Translations under genes and position numbers: made by a program
Shown: positions 1 to 8,747 of the stretch, piece by piece
How positions within the stretch are numbered: position 1 is the first letter of the stretch
Layout of the letters: each line of letters opens with the position of its first letter
Assembly: GCF_000022205.1 (NCBI RefSeq)
Contig: NC_012029.1
Span: forward strand, 930,001-994,000
DNA: 64,000 nt
DNA from: Halorubrum lacusprofundi ATCC 49239
Lineage (GTDB): Archaea > Halobacteriota > Halobacteria > Halobacteriales > Haloferacaceae
Reading direction: 5' to 3'
Notes under the pieces: model-generated
What the model was told of the DNA's origin: nothing
Seen by the model: only the letters and a program-made list of their open reading frames with translations
Database searches by the model: none

Positions 1-615
1 GAGACGGTCGGCCGCGACACGTACGCCCTCCGGTTCGACGCGCCAGACGGCTTCGCCGCCGAACCCGGTCAGTTCGTCAAGCTCGGCACGGAGATCGACG
101 GCGAGTCGGTCGCCCGCTTTTATACCCTCTCGTCGCCGACCATCGACGACACCTTCGAGGTCACGGTCGGCATCGACACCGACGAGGGTGGCGAGTTCTC
201 CGCGTTCCTCGCGGATGCCGAGGCGGGCACGGAGATGACCCTCTCCGGCCCGTTCGGTGACCAGCACTACGACGGCGAGCCGCGCGCGGTGGTCATCGCG
301 GGCGGTCCCGGCGTCGGCCCGGCGGTCGCCATCGCGGAGCGCGCGCTCGACGACGGCGCCGAGGCTGCGGTCGTCTACCGCGACGACGACGTGTCGCACG
401 CGGATCGCTTGGGCCGACTGGAAGCGCGTGGCGCCGCGGTTCACCTGCTCGACGCGGACGACGAGCTTGACGACGCGGTCGCCGAGGCGCTGACGGGCAG
501 CGAGGGCGAGACCGTCTTCGTGTACGGCTTCGCCGACCTCGTCGCTGACGCGGAGGCCGCGATCGAGGCCGCCGGCAGCGACGCCGACGCCGCGAAGGTC
601 GAGAACTTCGGCTAG
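1..615 (+). CDS. FAD/NAD(P)-binding oxidoreductase, 5' end outside window
   Basis: The reading frame is open from the first base, so the N-terminus lies outside the window; 204 residues are visible. The fragment has the ferredoxin-NADP reductase layout: an FAD-binding beta barrel with the motif RFYTLSSP near residue 40, then a nucleotide-binding half with GGPGVGPA near residue 101. Such proteins move electrons between NAD(P)H and a flavin, ferredoxin or other carrier in the cytoplasm. No ferredoxin domain is seen in this part, and the partner cannot be named. The chain ends in NFG, without the C-terminal aromatic residue typical of plant-type FNR. Confidence 0.85.
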   Translation, partial: ETVGRDTYALRFDAPDGFAAEPGQFVKLGTEIDGESVARFYTLSSPTIDDTFEVTVGIDTDEGGEFSAFLADAEAGTEMTLSGPFGDQHYDGEPRAVVIAGGPGVGPAVAIAERALDDGAEAAVVYRDDDVSHADRLGRLEARGAAVHLLDADDELDDAVAEALTGSEGETVFVYGFADLVADAEAAIEAAGSDADAAKVENFG

Positions 616-979
616 ACGCGACTCGTGGTGCTCTAGCTGCTCGTTTATAAGTGGACGACTGTGGATCCGCGGAGAACACGTCCAAATTCCCAGTCGCCGG
701 CGGCAAAGCCGCCGGCTGCCCCTTTGAGTCAACCCTAACCGCTCCGCAACCGCACCCTCACACCTCCCCAGCCTCGCGGTTCGCACTCTCCGAGCGCTCA
801 CCGCGTCCAGCGAGAATCGAAGATTCTCTGGCAGCCGGCGCGTAGCGCCGGCGACCTCGCGCGGCGCTCTCGCCGGCGGCTTCGCCGCCGGCTGTCAGAG
901 TGACCTTCGGTCCCTCACTACTCGCGGCCGTTTATAAACGGCCGCTCGGAGGCGCGCGCCACCGCGGATCCGACACGGA
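616..979. repeat. Repeat-rich intergenic region with hairpins
   Basis: No convincing gene lies in these 364 bases. They hold two hairpins of almost the same sequence, with 9-bp GCCGGCGGC stems and 3-base loops (696-716, loop AAA; 872-892, loop TTC), a TATA-centred perfect palindrome (924-945), and a core containing ACCTCCCCAGCCTCG (about 766-780). The reverse complement of that core recurs near 61577. An AUG-started frame at 651-845 is rejected as low complexity. The block lies between two convergent genes, so it could serve in termination or simply be an interspersed repeat. Confidence 0.6.
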
Positions 980-2083
980 TCAGTCCCCGAAGTAGTCGGC
1001 CAGTCGCTCTGCGGCCTCGGCAGCCCGCGGCGTCACCAGGGCGAACCGGATCCACTCGCCGCGGGCGGTGCCGAACGCGTCGCCCGGCATCCCGGCGACG
1101 CCGGCCTCGTCGATCAGGCGCTTGACGTTCTCCATCGTTCCGGGGAACCCCTCGAAGCGCGCGAGCACGTAGAACGCCCCCTCCGGGCGGGTGTACTCCG
1201 CGCCCGCCGCGTCGAGCGCGTCGGTGAACGCGTCCACGCGGTCAGCGAGCAGTTCGCGGGCTTCCGCGTAGTAGCTCGGCGGCGTCTCCGCGAGCGCGTG
1301 GTGGACCGCGTACTGGGAGGGACGCGCCCCGGCGACGTTCACGAGCATGTGCCGCGTCTTGGCGTCGCCGACGTGCGCCTCGGGGAAGATCCCGTACCCG
1401 ACCCGGAATCCGGTGATCGCCATCGACTTCGAGAAGCCGCTGGTGACGATCACGCGATCGGAGTCAAGCATCAGCGCGGACTCGAACTCGCCGGTCAGAT
1501 CGAAGTGGTCGTACACCTCGTCGACCATGACGAGGGCGTCGACCGCGTCGGCGACCGCGACGACCTCGCGGACTGCGTCGAGGTCGTACACGGCGCCAGT
1601 CGGGTTGTTCGGCGTGTTCAGGACGATGAGGGCGGTGTCTTCGCTTGCGGCCTCGCGGATCGCGTCGACATCGAGCCCGCCGTCGCGCTCGGTCGGGACG
1701 AGCGTCGACTCCCCGCCGAGCATGTCCGTCTTGCCGGGGTAGTACGGGTAGACGGGATCCATCAGTAGCGCCTCGTCGCCCGCGTCACGCTCGAATGCGC
1801 GCGCTATCGCGAGGTAATTCGCCTCGCCGGTTCCGTTCGTGACCACCACGCGGTCGGCGTCGACGTTCCGACGCTCGGCGATCGCCTCGCGAAGCTCCAA
1901 CAGTCCCTCGCTCGGCGGGTACTGGAACTCCGCTGAGGGGAGGTCGGCGTACTCACGGAGCGCCTCCCGGAGGGTGGCCGGTGGCTCCCAGTCGGGATTG
2001 CCGCTCACCATGTCGATGACGTCGCCGTCGGCCGCGCCCGCGTACTGCATCACGTGGAAGAACTTCGGCTCCTCGTACTCCAT
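980..2083 (-). CDS. Pyridoxal-phosphate aminotransferase, class I/II
   Basis: A 367-residue fold-type I aminotransferase. Visible motifs are NNPTG (158-162), VDEVYD (187-192) and SGFSKS (215-220), whose K219 is the expected Schiff-base lysine; an arginine in EWIRFAL near the C-terminus would bind the substrate carboxylate. It transfers amino groups between amino acids and 2-oxo acids in the cytoplasm; the exact substrate (aspartate, aromatic or other) cannot be read from sequence. The start at MEYEEPKFF is chosen over one 150 nt upstream, because the extension is low-complexity Arg/Gly/Ala and would overlap the promoter region of the divergent gene at 2248. Confidence 0.88.
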   Translation of the reverse strand: MEYEEPKFFHVMQYAGAADGDVIDMVSGNPDWEPPATLREALREYADLPSAEFQYPPSEGLLELREAIAERRNVDADRVVVTNGTGEANYLAIARAFERDAGDEALLMDPVYPYYPGKTDMLGGESTLVPTERDGGLDVDAIREAASEDTALIVLNTPNNPTGAVYDLDAVREVVAVADAVDALVMVDEVYDHFDLTGEFESALMLDSDRVIVTSGFSKSMAITGFRVGYGIFPEAHVGDAKTRHMLVNVAGARPSQYAVHHALAETPPSYYAEARELLADRVDAFTDALDAAGAEYTRPEGAFYVLARFEGFPGTMENVKRLIDEAGVAGMPGDAFGTARGEWIRFALVTPRAAEAAERLADYFGD

Positions 2084-2247
2084 ACCGGTCGCTCGGCGTC
2101 GGGCGCCGTGGCTCTTTCGACCGCGACACCGCGACCGCGACGCCGCGACCGCCCGGACCGCAATTGCGGCGCCGCGGCCGCCCGGTCCGCGACCTTCATC
2201 CCGTTCCAATCCGGTGGTTTCACCTGTAGCCATGTCGACCCCGGCGT

Positions 2248-2751
2248 ATGAACAAACGCGGCCACGTCCTCAACGCCCTCCTGCTCGCGCTCGGGCTCGG
2301 CTTCGTCATCGAGCCCGGCCTCGACATGGCCACTGCCCGGACCGTCGCCGAGATCACTGTCCCGATCGTGTTGGGGGCGCTGTTCCCCGACGTCGACACC
2401 GCCTTCGGTCGCCACCGGAAGACGCTCCACAGCCTCCCAGTCCTCGGGATCTTCCTCGCGTACCCGATCGTGTTCGGGAACCTCCAGTACGTCTGGATCG
2501 GCGTGTTGACCCACTACGCCCTTGATGTGATCGGGAGCCGCCGCGGGATCGCGCTGTTCCACCCGCTATCCGACACCGAATACGGGATGCCGACCGGCGT
2601 AACGACGAGCAGCAAGTACGCGGATCTCGTCACCGTGATCGTTACGGCCGTGGAACTGGCGGTCTTCTGGGCGCTCCACACCTACGTCGTGACCCTCGAT
2701 CTCGATATCTCGGCGGCCGCCTCAGAGGCGGCTGCAGGGCTCGGAATCTGA
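2248..2751 (+). CDS. Membrane-bound metal-dependent hydrolase, YdjM type
   Basis: A 167-residue integral membrane protein with four or five hydrophobic segments. It carries the YdjM/DUF457 pattern: a His near the N-terminus (RGH), an FPDVD motif at about 48-52 (ALFPDVDTAFGRH), and HRKTLHS just after. These His and Asp residues are thought to bind a metal at the membrane. Members are annotated as metal-dependent hydrolases, but the substrate is unknown. It stands alone and is divergent from the aminotransferase. Confidence 0.75.
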   Translation: MNKRGHVLNALLLALGLGFVIEPGLDMATARTVAEITVPIVLGALFPDVDTAFGRHRKTLHSLPVLGIFLAYPIVFGNLQYVWIGVLTHYALDVIGSRRGIALFHPLSDTEYGMPTGVTTSSKYADLVTVIVTAVELAVFWALHTYVVTLDLDISAAASEAAAGLGI

Positions 2752-2784
2752 GGACTCAGTCCGGGTTGCGAAACGGCAGCTGCG

Positions 2785-3576
2785 TCACTTCGGCCGGTAG
2801 TCGGAGAGCGTCCCGGAGTAGACGCTCACGTCGTTGAACCGTCCCTCGTAGGCGACGTTGCTCGGAAGGGTCGGCTCGTCGCCGGAGAGGAACTGTCGAT
2901 CGAGCTTCTCCCAGGTGTTCTCGTACGCGAGGTGAGCGAACTCCACGAGCCCGCGGAGCTGATGACCGATCCCACCGCGGTGGACTACGGTGCGAGGCCG
3001 CGCCTCGCGGAAGGCGTCGACGACCCCGTCGACGCCGTCGTAGTCACCGTCGAACTCGGTCCACGCCTCGCCGACGGTGCCGGGAAGGTGAGCATACGAC
3101 GAGCCGAACCCCGGCTGGTCGGTGGCCTCGGCGATTCGCCGCGTCCGAGCGTTCTGGTGGGGGAGAAGCTTCGTGTTGTACGTCTCGACCGCGTCGATCC
3201 GGGTGCTGTGGGCCGCGATCTCTGGGCGGGTGAGCGAGATGGTCGCGAACCCCGGGTGCGGCGCGAGCACGACCGCATCCTGCCGGTCGGCCTCCGCCAT
3301 CGCCGCCTCGAAGGTAATGTAGTCGGGAACGGGCTCGTCCAAGCCGAGAACGAGGATGTGCCGTCGGTTCCCCCAGTCGCCGGTGAACACCTCCCGGGCG
3401 GGAACCACGGTCAGGTCGTCGTCGGAGAACCGGGCAGCCCGCTTCCGGATCGTCGGCAGGCGGGTAAAGTGCGGGGCGTATACGAGCGCGTCGATCCCTC
3501 GTTCCTTCGCGAGGGCCACGACGTCGTCGTCGAGCACCTTCACGTGGGCGTCGACGCGCGTTCTCGGTCGAGTCAC
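2785..3576 (-). CDS. PHP domain-associated protein
   Basis: With the GTG start chosen here it has 263 residues, beginning VTRPRTRVDAHVKVLDDD. This matches the N-terminus of haloarchaeal PHP-domain proteins (VDxHVKVLDD, then YAPHFTRLPTI, VVPAREVFTGDW and APHPGF). PHP proteins are metal-dependent phosphoesterases; several expected metal-site His and Glu positions (HV, HFT, PAREV, PHPGF) are present, though the classic HxH start is reduced to DAH. An in-frame upstream ATG at 3858 would add a Ser/Pro/Arg-rich tail overlapping the zinc-finger gene on the other strand, so it is rejected. Substrate unknown. Confidence 0.7.
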   Translation of the reverse strand: MTRPRTRVDAHVKVLDDDVVALAKERGIDALVYAPHFTRLPTIRKRAARFSDDDLTVVPAREVFTGDWGNRRHILVLGLDEPVPDYITFEAAMAEADRQDAVVLAPHPGFATISLTRPEIAAHSTRIDAVETYNTKLLPHQNARTRRIAEATDQPGFGSSYAHLPGTVGEAWTEFDGDYDGVDGVVDAFREARPRTVVHRGGIGHQLRGLVEFAHLAYENTWEKLDRQFLSGDEPTLPSNVAYEGRFNDVSVYSGTLSDYRPK

Positions 3577-3742
3577 GGGTGGGCGTTCTTCGTCGCCGAG
3601 CAAAGGCGTATCGTTCGACAGCGAGCCGGTCCTAGCCAGGCCGGTCGAGGGGACCGCGGCGAGATCCGAAGGGGGGCGCACCGGGGACGAGAGACGGCCG
3701 CCGGGGGAAACCGTTAATCCCTCGCGGCGGGGACAGGGTGAC

Positions 3743-4039
3743 ATGCCCCGCTGGACGTGCGGTATCGACGGCTGCGACGCCGCCTTCGACGACGTGGAGT
3801 CGGCCATCGTCCACCAGACGAACGGCCACCAGCGCCACGAGTGCAAGGTGTGCGGCACGATCGTTCCGGACGGCTACTTCGCGATCCGGCACGCGTTCGA
3901 CGAACACACCCGGGCCGAGTTCGTGCGCGCGTACGACGCTGACTCCGCGGCGGTCCGTCGCCGGGAAGGAATCAAACGGGATATCGAGCGCGAGGCGGAC
4001 CTCCAGCGAGTCGTCGATCAGCTGGACCGGAGCCCGTAG
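3743..4039 (+). CDS. Small tandem C2H2 zinc-finger protein
   Basis: A 98-residue protein with two adjacent C2H2 fingers: C6-x4-C11-x12-H24-x4-H29 and C34-x2-C37-x12-H50-x4-H55. A charged helical C-terminus follows. Two clean fingers suggest nucleic acid or protein binding, as in the many small zinc-finger proteins of haloarchaea. Function is unknown. The start is set by MPRWTCG immediately before the first finger, preceded by GGACAGGGTGAC. Confidence 0.75.
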   Translation: MPRWTCGIDGCDAAFDDVESAIVHQTNGHQRHECKVCGTIVPDGYFAIRHAFDEHTRAEFVRAYDADSAAVRRREGIKRDIEREADLQRVVDQLDRSP

Positions 4040-4054
4040 GCGAGACTCCCCGGG

Positions 4055-4960
4055 TCACAGCACCCGCTTTCCGAACGCGCTCGCGGCCAGTTCCGTCGCG
4101 AGCTCCGCGGTCTCATTGTGCTGGTCCAGCGTCGGATTCACCTCGACGAGTTCCATCGACCGGACACAATCGGTCTCGGCGACTGACTCCATCGCCCTGT
4201 GCGCCTCCCGGTAGGTGACGCCCCCGCGGACGGGGGTGCCGACGCCGGGCGCCTCCTTGGGGTCGAGCCAGTCTAAATCGAGACTGACGTGGACGCCGTC
4301 GACGCCGGCCGACGCTTCGGCCATCGCTTCCTCAGTCACGTCCGTGATCCCGCGGTCATCGATGTCTGACATCGTGTACGCCGCGAACCCGTGGTCGCGG
4401 ATCACGTCGATCTCCGCGTCGTCGACGGAGCGGAGCCCGACGAGTGCGACGTTTTCCGGATTGAGCCCGGGCGCGGTCGCCCAGTCCGACCCCTCGAACT
4501 CGCCGAGGCCGAGCGCGGCCGCGAGCGGCATCCCGTGGACGTTCCCGGAGGGCGTCGTCGCGGGCGTGTTGAGGTCGGCGTGAGCGTCGAACCACACCGC
4601 GCCGATCTCCGCGTCGCGCGCGGAGCCGACGAGCGAACCGATGGCGATCGAGTGGTCTCCGCCGAGTGCGAGCGGCACAGACCCCTCGGCGAGCGTCCCG
4701 CTCACCTCGTCCGCGAGCCGGCGGCAGACGTCGGCGGTTTCGCGGAGGAACTTCGCGTCCCCCTCGTGCGGGGCCTCCGCGTCCGGGTCACGCTCCTCCG
4801 CGCGGGGGACCGCGAGGTCGCCCGCGTCGACGGTCTCGACGCCGGCGCTCGCGAGCTGGTCGGCCAGCCCGGCGTAGCGGATCGCTGACGGCCCCATGTC
4901 CACACCGCGTCGGTTCGCCCCGTAGTCGGTCGGTGCGCCAATGATCCTGACAGTGGTCAT
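4055..4960 (-). CDS. rocF: Arginase
   Basis: A 301-residue ureohydrolase with the binuclear manganese site: GGDHSIAIG, DAHADLNTP and SLDLDWLDP. The stretch TTPSGNVHGMPLA is typical of arginase rather than agmatinase, supporting L-arginine to ornithine plus urea in the cytoplasm. The start MTTVRIIGAPTDYG is preferred; an upstream ATG at 5050 would add about 30 residues unlike the family and overlap the divergent gene. Agmatinase or formimidoylglutamase activity cannot be fully excluded. Confidence 0.85.
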   Translation of the reverse strand: MTTVRIIGAPTDYGANRRGVDMGPSAIRYAGLADQLASAGVETVDAGDLAVPRAEERDPDAEAPHEGDAKFLRETADVCRRLADEVSGTLAEGSVPLALGGDHSIAIGSLVGSARDAEIGAVWFDAHADLNTPATTPSGNVHGMPLAAALGLGEFEGSDWATAPGLNPENVALVGLRSVDDAEIDVIRDHGFAAYTMSDIDDRGITDVTEEAMAEASAGVDGVHVSLDLDWLDPKEAPGVGTPVRGGVTYREAHRAMESVAETDCVRSMELVEVNPTLDQHNETAELATELAASAFGKRVL

Positions 4961-5058
4961 GTCCGAGAGAGCGCCCCCGTAACGCTTGAATGGTAGGGTC
5001 TTCGCTGCGATCGCACCGCGATCGCACACGGTTTCACGGGTGGGCACCAACGACGAGT

Positions 5059-5274
5059 ATGAGCGGCTCCGAGGACGACTTCGCTCCGGCCGACATCCAA
5101 CCGATCGGCGCCATGATCGCCGTCGCGTTCACCGGTGCCGTGATCGGGCTCGTCGGTGCCGGGCTCGCGTTCTTCGTCGGGGACCTCGGTCTGGCGCTGA
5201 TCGGCGTCGGCGCCGTGGTCGCGCTCTCCAGTCCGATCGCGTACGTTCGGCTCCGTCGGCTCCGCAGATCCTGA
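5059..5274 (+). CDS. Small two-TM membrane protein
   Basis: A 71-residue protein with an acidic N-terminus (MSGSEDDFAPAD), two hydrophobic helices (about 17-40 and 42-62) and a basic tail ending RLRRLRRS, which should face the cytoplasm. It resembles the DUF7470-like small membrane proteins of haloarchaea; the family name is from memory and not verified. Function is unknown. The ATG at 5059 is chosen over a more upstream in-frame ATG because the extension is unlike a membrane protein start. Confidence 0.6.
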   Translation: MSGSEDDFAPADIQPIGAMIAVAFTGAVIGLVGAGLAFFVGDLGLALIGVGAVVALSSPIAYVRLRRLRRS

Positions 5275-5310
5275 GAAACCGCACGATCATTTATAATGAG
5301 CTTCCATCGC

Positions 5311-5317
5311 ATTTAAG
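5311..5317 (+). promoter_or_regulatory. TATA box of the HTH regulator gene at 5342
   Basis: ATTTAAG is centred about 28 nt before the ATG, the spacing of a leaderless haloarchaeal promoter. A second AT element (TTATAAT, 5291-5297) lies 20 nt further upstream. Confidence 0.6.
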
Positions 5318-5341
5318 CGGTGCCGCCATCTATTCGCGTCT

Positions 5342-5875
5342 ATGTCATCGATTGAGCTTACATCGAGTCAGAAAAGCATCCTCACGGCCCTCATCAACCT
5401 GTACGGGGAACAGGAAGACGCCGTCAAAGGCGAGGCGATCGCCGAGGAAGTCGACCGCAATCCCGGCACGATCCGCAACCAGATGCAGAGCCTGAAGGCC
5501 CTCCAGCTGGTCGAGGGCGTCCCCGGCCCGAAGGGCGGCTACAAGCCCACCTCGAACGCGTACGAGGCGCTCGACATCCAGCGGATGGACGAGCCCGCCG
5601 ACGTCCCCATCTTCCACGAGGGCGAGGAGGTCACGGGCGTCAACGTCGACGGGATCGACCTCTCCAGCGTTCACCACCCCGAGCTCTGCCGCGCCGAGAT
5701 CCACGTCCAGGGCTCCGTCCGCGACTTCCATGAGGGCGACTCCGTCACGGTCGGCCCGACACCGCTCTCGAAGCTCGTCATCGACGGGACTGTCGACGGG
5801 AAAGACGACACCGCCAACGTCCTCATCCTCCGAATCGACGACATGCGAGCGCCCGACGAGCCCGCCGAGCACTAA
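5342..5875 (+). CDS. Winged-helix transcriptional regulator with C-terminal sensor-like domain
   Basis: 177 residues. Residues 5-75 form a winged helix (SSQKSILTALINLYGEQEDAVKGEAIAEE, then NPGTIRNQMQSLKALQLVEGVPGPKGGYKPT); residues 85-170 form a separate beta-rich domain. Haloarchaeal genomes usually label this family an Rrf2-like regulator, but no FeS-ligand cysteines are present (the only Cys is in ELCRAE), so a cluster sensor of the IscR kind is unlikely. It is monocistronic. Its targets are unknown. Confidence 0.75.
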   Translation: MSSIELTSSQKSILTALINLYGEQEDAVKGEAIAEEVDRNPGTIRNQMQSLKALQLVEGVPGPKGGYKPTSNAYEALDIQRMDEPADVPIFHEGEEVTGVNVDGIDLSSVHHPELCRAEIHVQGSVRDFHEGDSVTVGPTPLSKLVIDGTVDGKDDTANVLILRIDDMRAPDEPAEH

Positions 5876-6055
5876 CCGCCTTTTCGACGATATCGTTCTG
5901 CTGTCCTCTCTTTGCGAACCCGTCAATAGCCCGAGCGCAGCCGCTCGAACTCTGTATCTGACTTCGTCGCTGTCGATAGAACCACTGCTCGCGGATCCGA
6001 GAACCGTCGCCCCTCGACGAAAGATCTCTCCGAATCGGGTGTCGCTCGCTGACGC

Positions 6056-7237
6056 CTACATATCGCCGAACGCGCTCACGCCGCGCCCGGTCGAGGAGAT
6101 CTTCGCGATCCATCGCACCGCGATGGACTTCTTCAGCAGCTTCGCGGGGGTGCCGCCGAACGTCTTGATCGGCATCCCCATCACGTCGTGGGCGACCGCG
6201 TCCTCGCCGACCGAGACGACGGTCCCCTTGTCCGTGTGTTCCCACGACTGGAGGGGCGCGCCGCGGGCGGCGCGCGCGAGGTTCTCGCCGGCGACCTCGG
6301 CGGCCTGCCAGGCGGCCTGTGCCGTCGGCGGCGCCACGTCGTCGTCGCCCTGCTCGACGAGCGCGGTGTCGCCGATAGCGAACACGCGGTCGTCGCTGGT
6401 GGTGAAGTCGGAGCCGGCGTGGACGCGGTTCGAACGCTCGTCCTTCTCGACCTCGACGTTCTCAAGCTCCGGCTGGCCGGTGATGCCGCCGGTCCAGATC
6501 AGCACGTCGTACGAGAGTTCCTCGGGCTCCTCGTCTTCGCCGCCGCCGAAGTACACCGCGTCCTCATCGGCCTTCGAGATGAAGTCGCCGGTGAGTATTT
6601 CGATGTCGGCGTCTTCGAGCCGCTGGCGGAGCGCGCCCTGAAGCTGGGGATCGTTGCCCGGGAAGACCTCGTCGAGTCCCTCGACGAGCTTGATATCGAC
6701 GGGCGCGCGGTGTTTATCGCGGTACTCCGCGATTTCGCCCGCGGTCTGGATGCCGGAGAGCCCGGCGCCGCCGACGATGACCTCGACGGGGTCCGAGCGG
6801 GTCGCCTCGGCGGCAGCCGACCGGACGTCCTCGTGGATCGCCTTCGCGTCGGCGAGGCTCTTGAGTTGGTGGGCGTTCTCTTCGAGTCCCTCGATCCCAA
6901 AGAAAGCGGTCGTGGAGCCGACGCCTAACAGGAGGTAGTCGTAGTCGACGGTCGTCCCGTCGTCGGTCTCGACGACCTGCTCGTTGGTGTCGACGTCGAC
7001 GACGCGGCCCCGTACGAAGTTGGACTCGGGGGATTTGATCTCGTCGACCGGGATGGTGATCTTCTCGGCGACCGCGGGGTTGCGGATCGCGCGGTGGACC
7101 TCGTGGAGAACGAGGTGGTAGTCGTGCTCCGAGATCCACGTGAGATCGGCCTCACCCTCGCCAACCTCGTCTTCGAACGCCTTCACTGCCCCTGCACCGG
7201 CGTACCCGGAACCGACGACGACGACCTGTGTACTCAT
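6056..7237 (-). CDS. NADH dehydrogenase type II-like FAD oxidoreductase
   Basis: 393 residues. An N-terminal FAD-binding Rossmann motif VVVGSGYAGAGAV (5-17) is followed by a second dinucleotide fold with VEVIVGGAGLSGIQTAGEI (about 151-169) and a flavin-contact motif VFAIGDTA (about 290-297). This is the NDH-2/sulfide:quinone reductase family layout. No SQR-type Cys pair is visible, so NAD(P)H:quinone oxidoreduction is the more likely reaction, at the inner face of the membrane. The C-terminal region (LLKKSIAVRWIAK) is amphipathic, consistent with peripheral membrane attachment. Substrate is inferred from family only. Confidence 0.82.
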   Translation of the reverse strand: MSTQVVVVGSGYAGAGAVKAFEDEVGEGEADLTWISEHDYHLVLHEVHRAIRNPAVAEKITIPVDEIKSPESNFVRGRVVDVDTNEQVVETDDGTTVDYDYLLLGVGSTTAFFGIEGLEENAHQLKSLADAKAIHEDVRSAAAEATRSDPVEVIVGGAGLSGIQTAGEIAEYRDKHRAPVDIKLVEGLDEVFPGNDPQLQGALRQRLEDADIEILTGDFISKADEDAVYFGGGEDEEPEELSYDVLIWTGGITGQPELENVEVEKDERSNRVHAGSDFTTSDDRVFAIGDTALVEQGDDDVAPPTAQAAWQAAEVAGENLARAARGAPLQSWEHTDKGTVVSVGEDAVAHDVMGMPIKTFGGTPAKLLKKSIAVRWIAKISSTGRGVSAFGDM

Positions 7238-7342
7238 GTGTGTAACTCCTCGGGCCGCGGGTAAAGTCGCTTTGGAACGTCGTTGACGCCCCTATCGGCC
7301 AGCCGTCTCGCGGTCGTTCGCTGGGACCGACGCTCCGCCCGC

Positions 7343-8170
7343 CTACAGCGAGAGGCCGGCGTGCCAGCGATCGGCGCCCGCCTCGCGTTTGACCTCGTCC
7401 ATCCGTGCGAGGAGGGTCACGGCGAGGCTCGCGGTCTCGGCCGTCCGCGACTCCCCCTCGGTGCGGAACTCGCCGGTGACCCGGTTGGCGTAGACCGAGC
7501 AGATCGCGCCCGCGCGGAGCCCGTACACGTTCGCGATCGTGAGGATCGCCGACGCCTCCATCTCGATGTTCTTCACGTTCGCGTCCTGTAGTTCCGCGAC
7601 CAGCTCGTCGGAGCCGGCCGCCTCAAACCCCTCGAAGCCGGGGCGGCCCTGCCCGGCGTAGAAGGAGTCGGCGCTCATCGTCACGCCGGTGTGATAGTCG
7701 TAGCCGAGCCGCTCGGCGGCGGCGACGAGCGCCGAGACGACCTCGCCGTCGGCGGCCGCCGGGTAGTCCTCGCGGACGTACTCGTCGCTGGTACCCTCCT
7801 GCCGGACCGCGCCGGTCGTGATCACCAGATCGCCCACGTCCATCCCCGGCTGGATCGCGCCGCAGGAGCCGACCCGGATGAACGTGTCGACACCCACTCT
7901 GGCGAGTTCCTCGACCGCGATGGCGGCCGACGGCGAGCCGATCCCGGTCGAGGTCACAGAGATCGGCGCGTCCTCGTAGGTCCCGGTCGCAGTGCGGTAC
8001 TCGCGGTGGTGTGCGACCTCCTCGTGGCCGTCCCACAGCGCCGTGATCTTGTCCACGCGCTCGGGATTGCCGGGGAGCAGCACGGCGTCCGCGACATCGT
8101 CCTCACCGACCTCGACGTGGTACTGCACCTCGTCGTTCGGATCCTCGCTCCTGTCGCTCTTGTCGGTCAT
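7343..8170 (-). CDS. udp: Uridine phosphorylase
   Basis: 275 residues of the PNP/UDP nucleoside phosphorylase family. Characteristic stretches are LLPGNPERVDKI (32-43), the phosphate-binding RVGSCGAIQPG (about 103-113) and the ribose-contact NIEMEASAIL. It cleaves uridine with phosphate to uracil and ribose-1-phosphate. In haloarchaea this feeds the nucleoside branch that converts ribose-1-phosphate toward RuBP. The cytidine deaminase gene lies just upstream on the same strand, so cytidine can be converted to uridine and then split. Specificity between uridine and purine nucleosides is a family-based inference. Confidence 0.85.
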   Translation of the reverse strand: MTDKSDRSEDPNDEVQYHVEVGEDDVADAVLLPGNPERVDKITALWDGHEEVAHHREYRTATGTYEDAPISVTSTGIGSPSAAIAVEELARVGVDTFIRVGSCGAIQPGMDVGDLVITTGAVRQEGTSDEYVREDYPAAADGEVVSALVAAAERLGYDYHTGVTMSADSFYAGQGRPGFEGFEAAGSDELVAELQDANVKNIEMEASAILTIANVYGLRAGAICSVYANRVTGEFRTEGESRTAETASLAVTLLARMDEVKREAGADRWHAGLSL

Positions 8171-8190
8171 GTCTTCGCCCTTCGGCGAGC

Positions 8191-8199
8191 CGTTTAAAA
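8191..8199 (-). promoter_or_regulatory. TATA box of udp
   Basis: Read on the minus strand this is TTTTAAACG, centred about 25 nt before the udp ATG at 8170. It shows that udp has its own promoter and does not depend only on read-through from the cytidine deaminase gene. Confidence 0.55.
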
Positions 8200-8237
8200 G
8201 GAGTTCCGTCTCGGTCGCTCGAAGTCTGTTCCGTCCG

Positions 8238-8639
8238 TTAGACCTCGCGCGCGTCGTCGAGCGTATCCTCGGAGATGGTGTTCGGGAGCAGTTCGCCCAG
8301 CGTGTACTCGCTGGTCTCCCCGTCGCCCTCGTCGCAGACGACGATCAGGTCGTCGGCCGCAAACTCCGTGAGCGACTGCCGGCACATCCCGCAGGGGGTG
8401 ACGCCGTCGCGGACGCCGGAAGTGACGGCGATCCGATCGAACTCGCGGTGACCGTTCTTCACCGCCTCCGCCAGCGCGACCTCCTCGGCGTGGAGGCTGT
8501 TGGAGTAGTTCGCGTTCTCGATGTTACAGCCGGTGTAGACGGTGCCGTCTGCGGTCCGAAGCGCGGCGCCGACGCGGTATTCGGAGTACGGGACGTGTGC
8601 GTCGTCGAGCGCGTCGCGCGCGGCCTCGATCAGGTCCAT
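8238..8639 (-). CDS. cdd: Cytidine deaminase
   Basis: 133 residues, the length of the small tetrameric family. The zinc and catalytic motif HAEE places H50 and E52 at the active site, and PCGMC gives C83 and C86. A histidine replaces the more common cysteine as first zinc ligand, as in the larger dimeric enzymes. It deaminates cytidine or deoxycytidine to uridine or deoxyuridine. The uridine phosphorylase gene follows 67 bases downstream, so the pair forms a pyrimidine nucleoside catabolic unit. An AATAAAT element at 8663-8669 is the likely TATA box. Confidence 0.9.
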   Translation of the reverse strand: MDLIEAARDALDDAHVPYSEYRVGAALRTADGTVYTGCNIENANYSNSLHAEEVALAEAVKNGHREFDRIAVTSGVRDGVTPCGMCRQSLTEFAADDLIVVCDEGDGETSEYTLGELLPNTISEDTLDDAREV

Positions 8640-8747
8640 ACGGAGGCGTCGACCGGGGATCGAATAAATGGCCGGTTCGCGACCTCACCGTTCACGAGAC
8701 CGACCGCCCACCTGTCGAACCCCCTCACAGTCCGTGCTTGCGAGGGC

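Noticed and set aside
651-845. 64-residue frame in the first spacer
   Set aside because: It crosses the hairpin and repeat blocks, has low complexity, and has no promoter at a proper distance.
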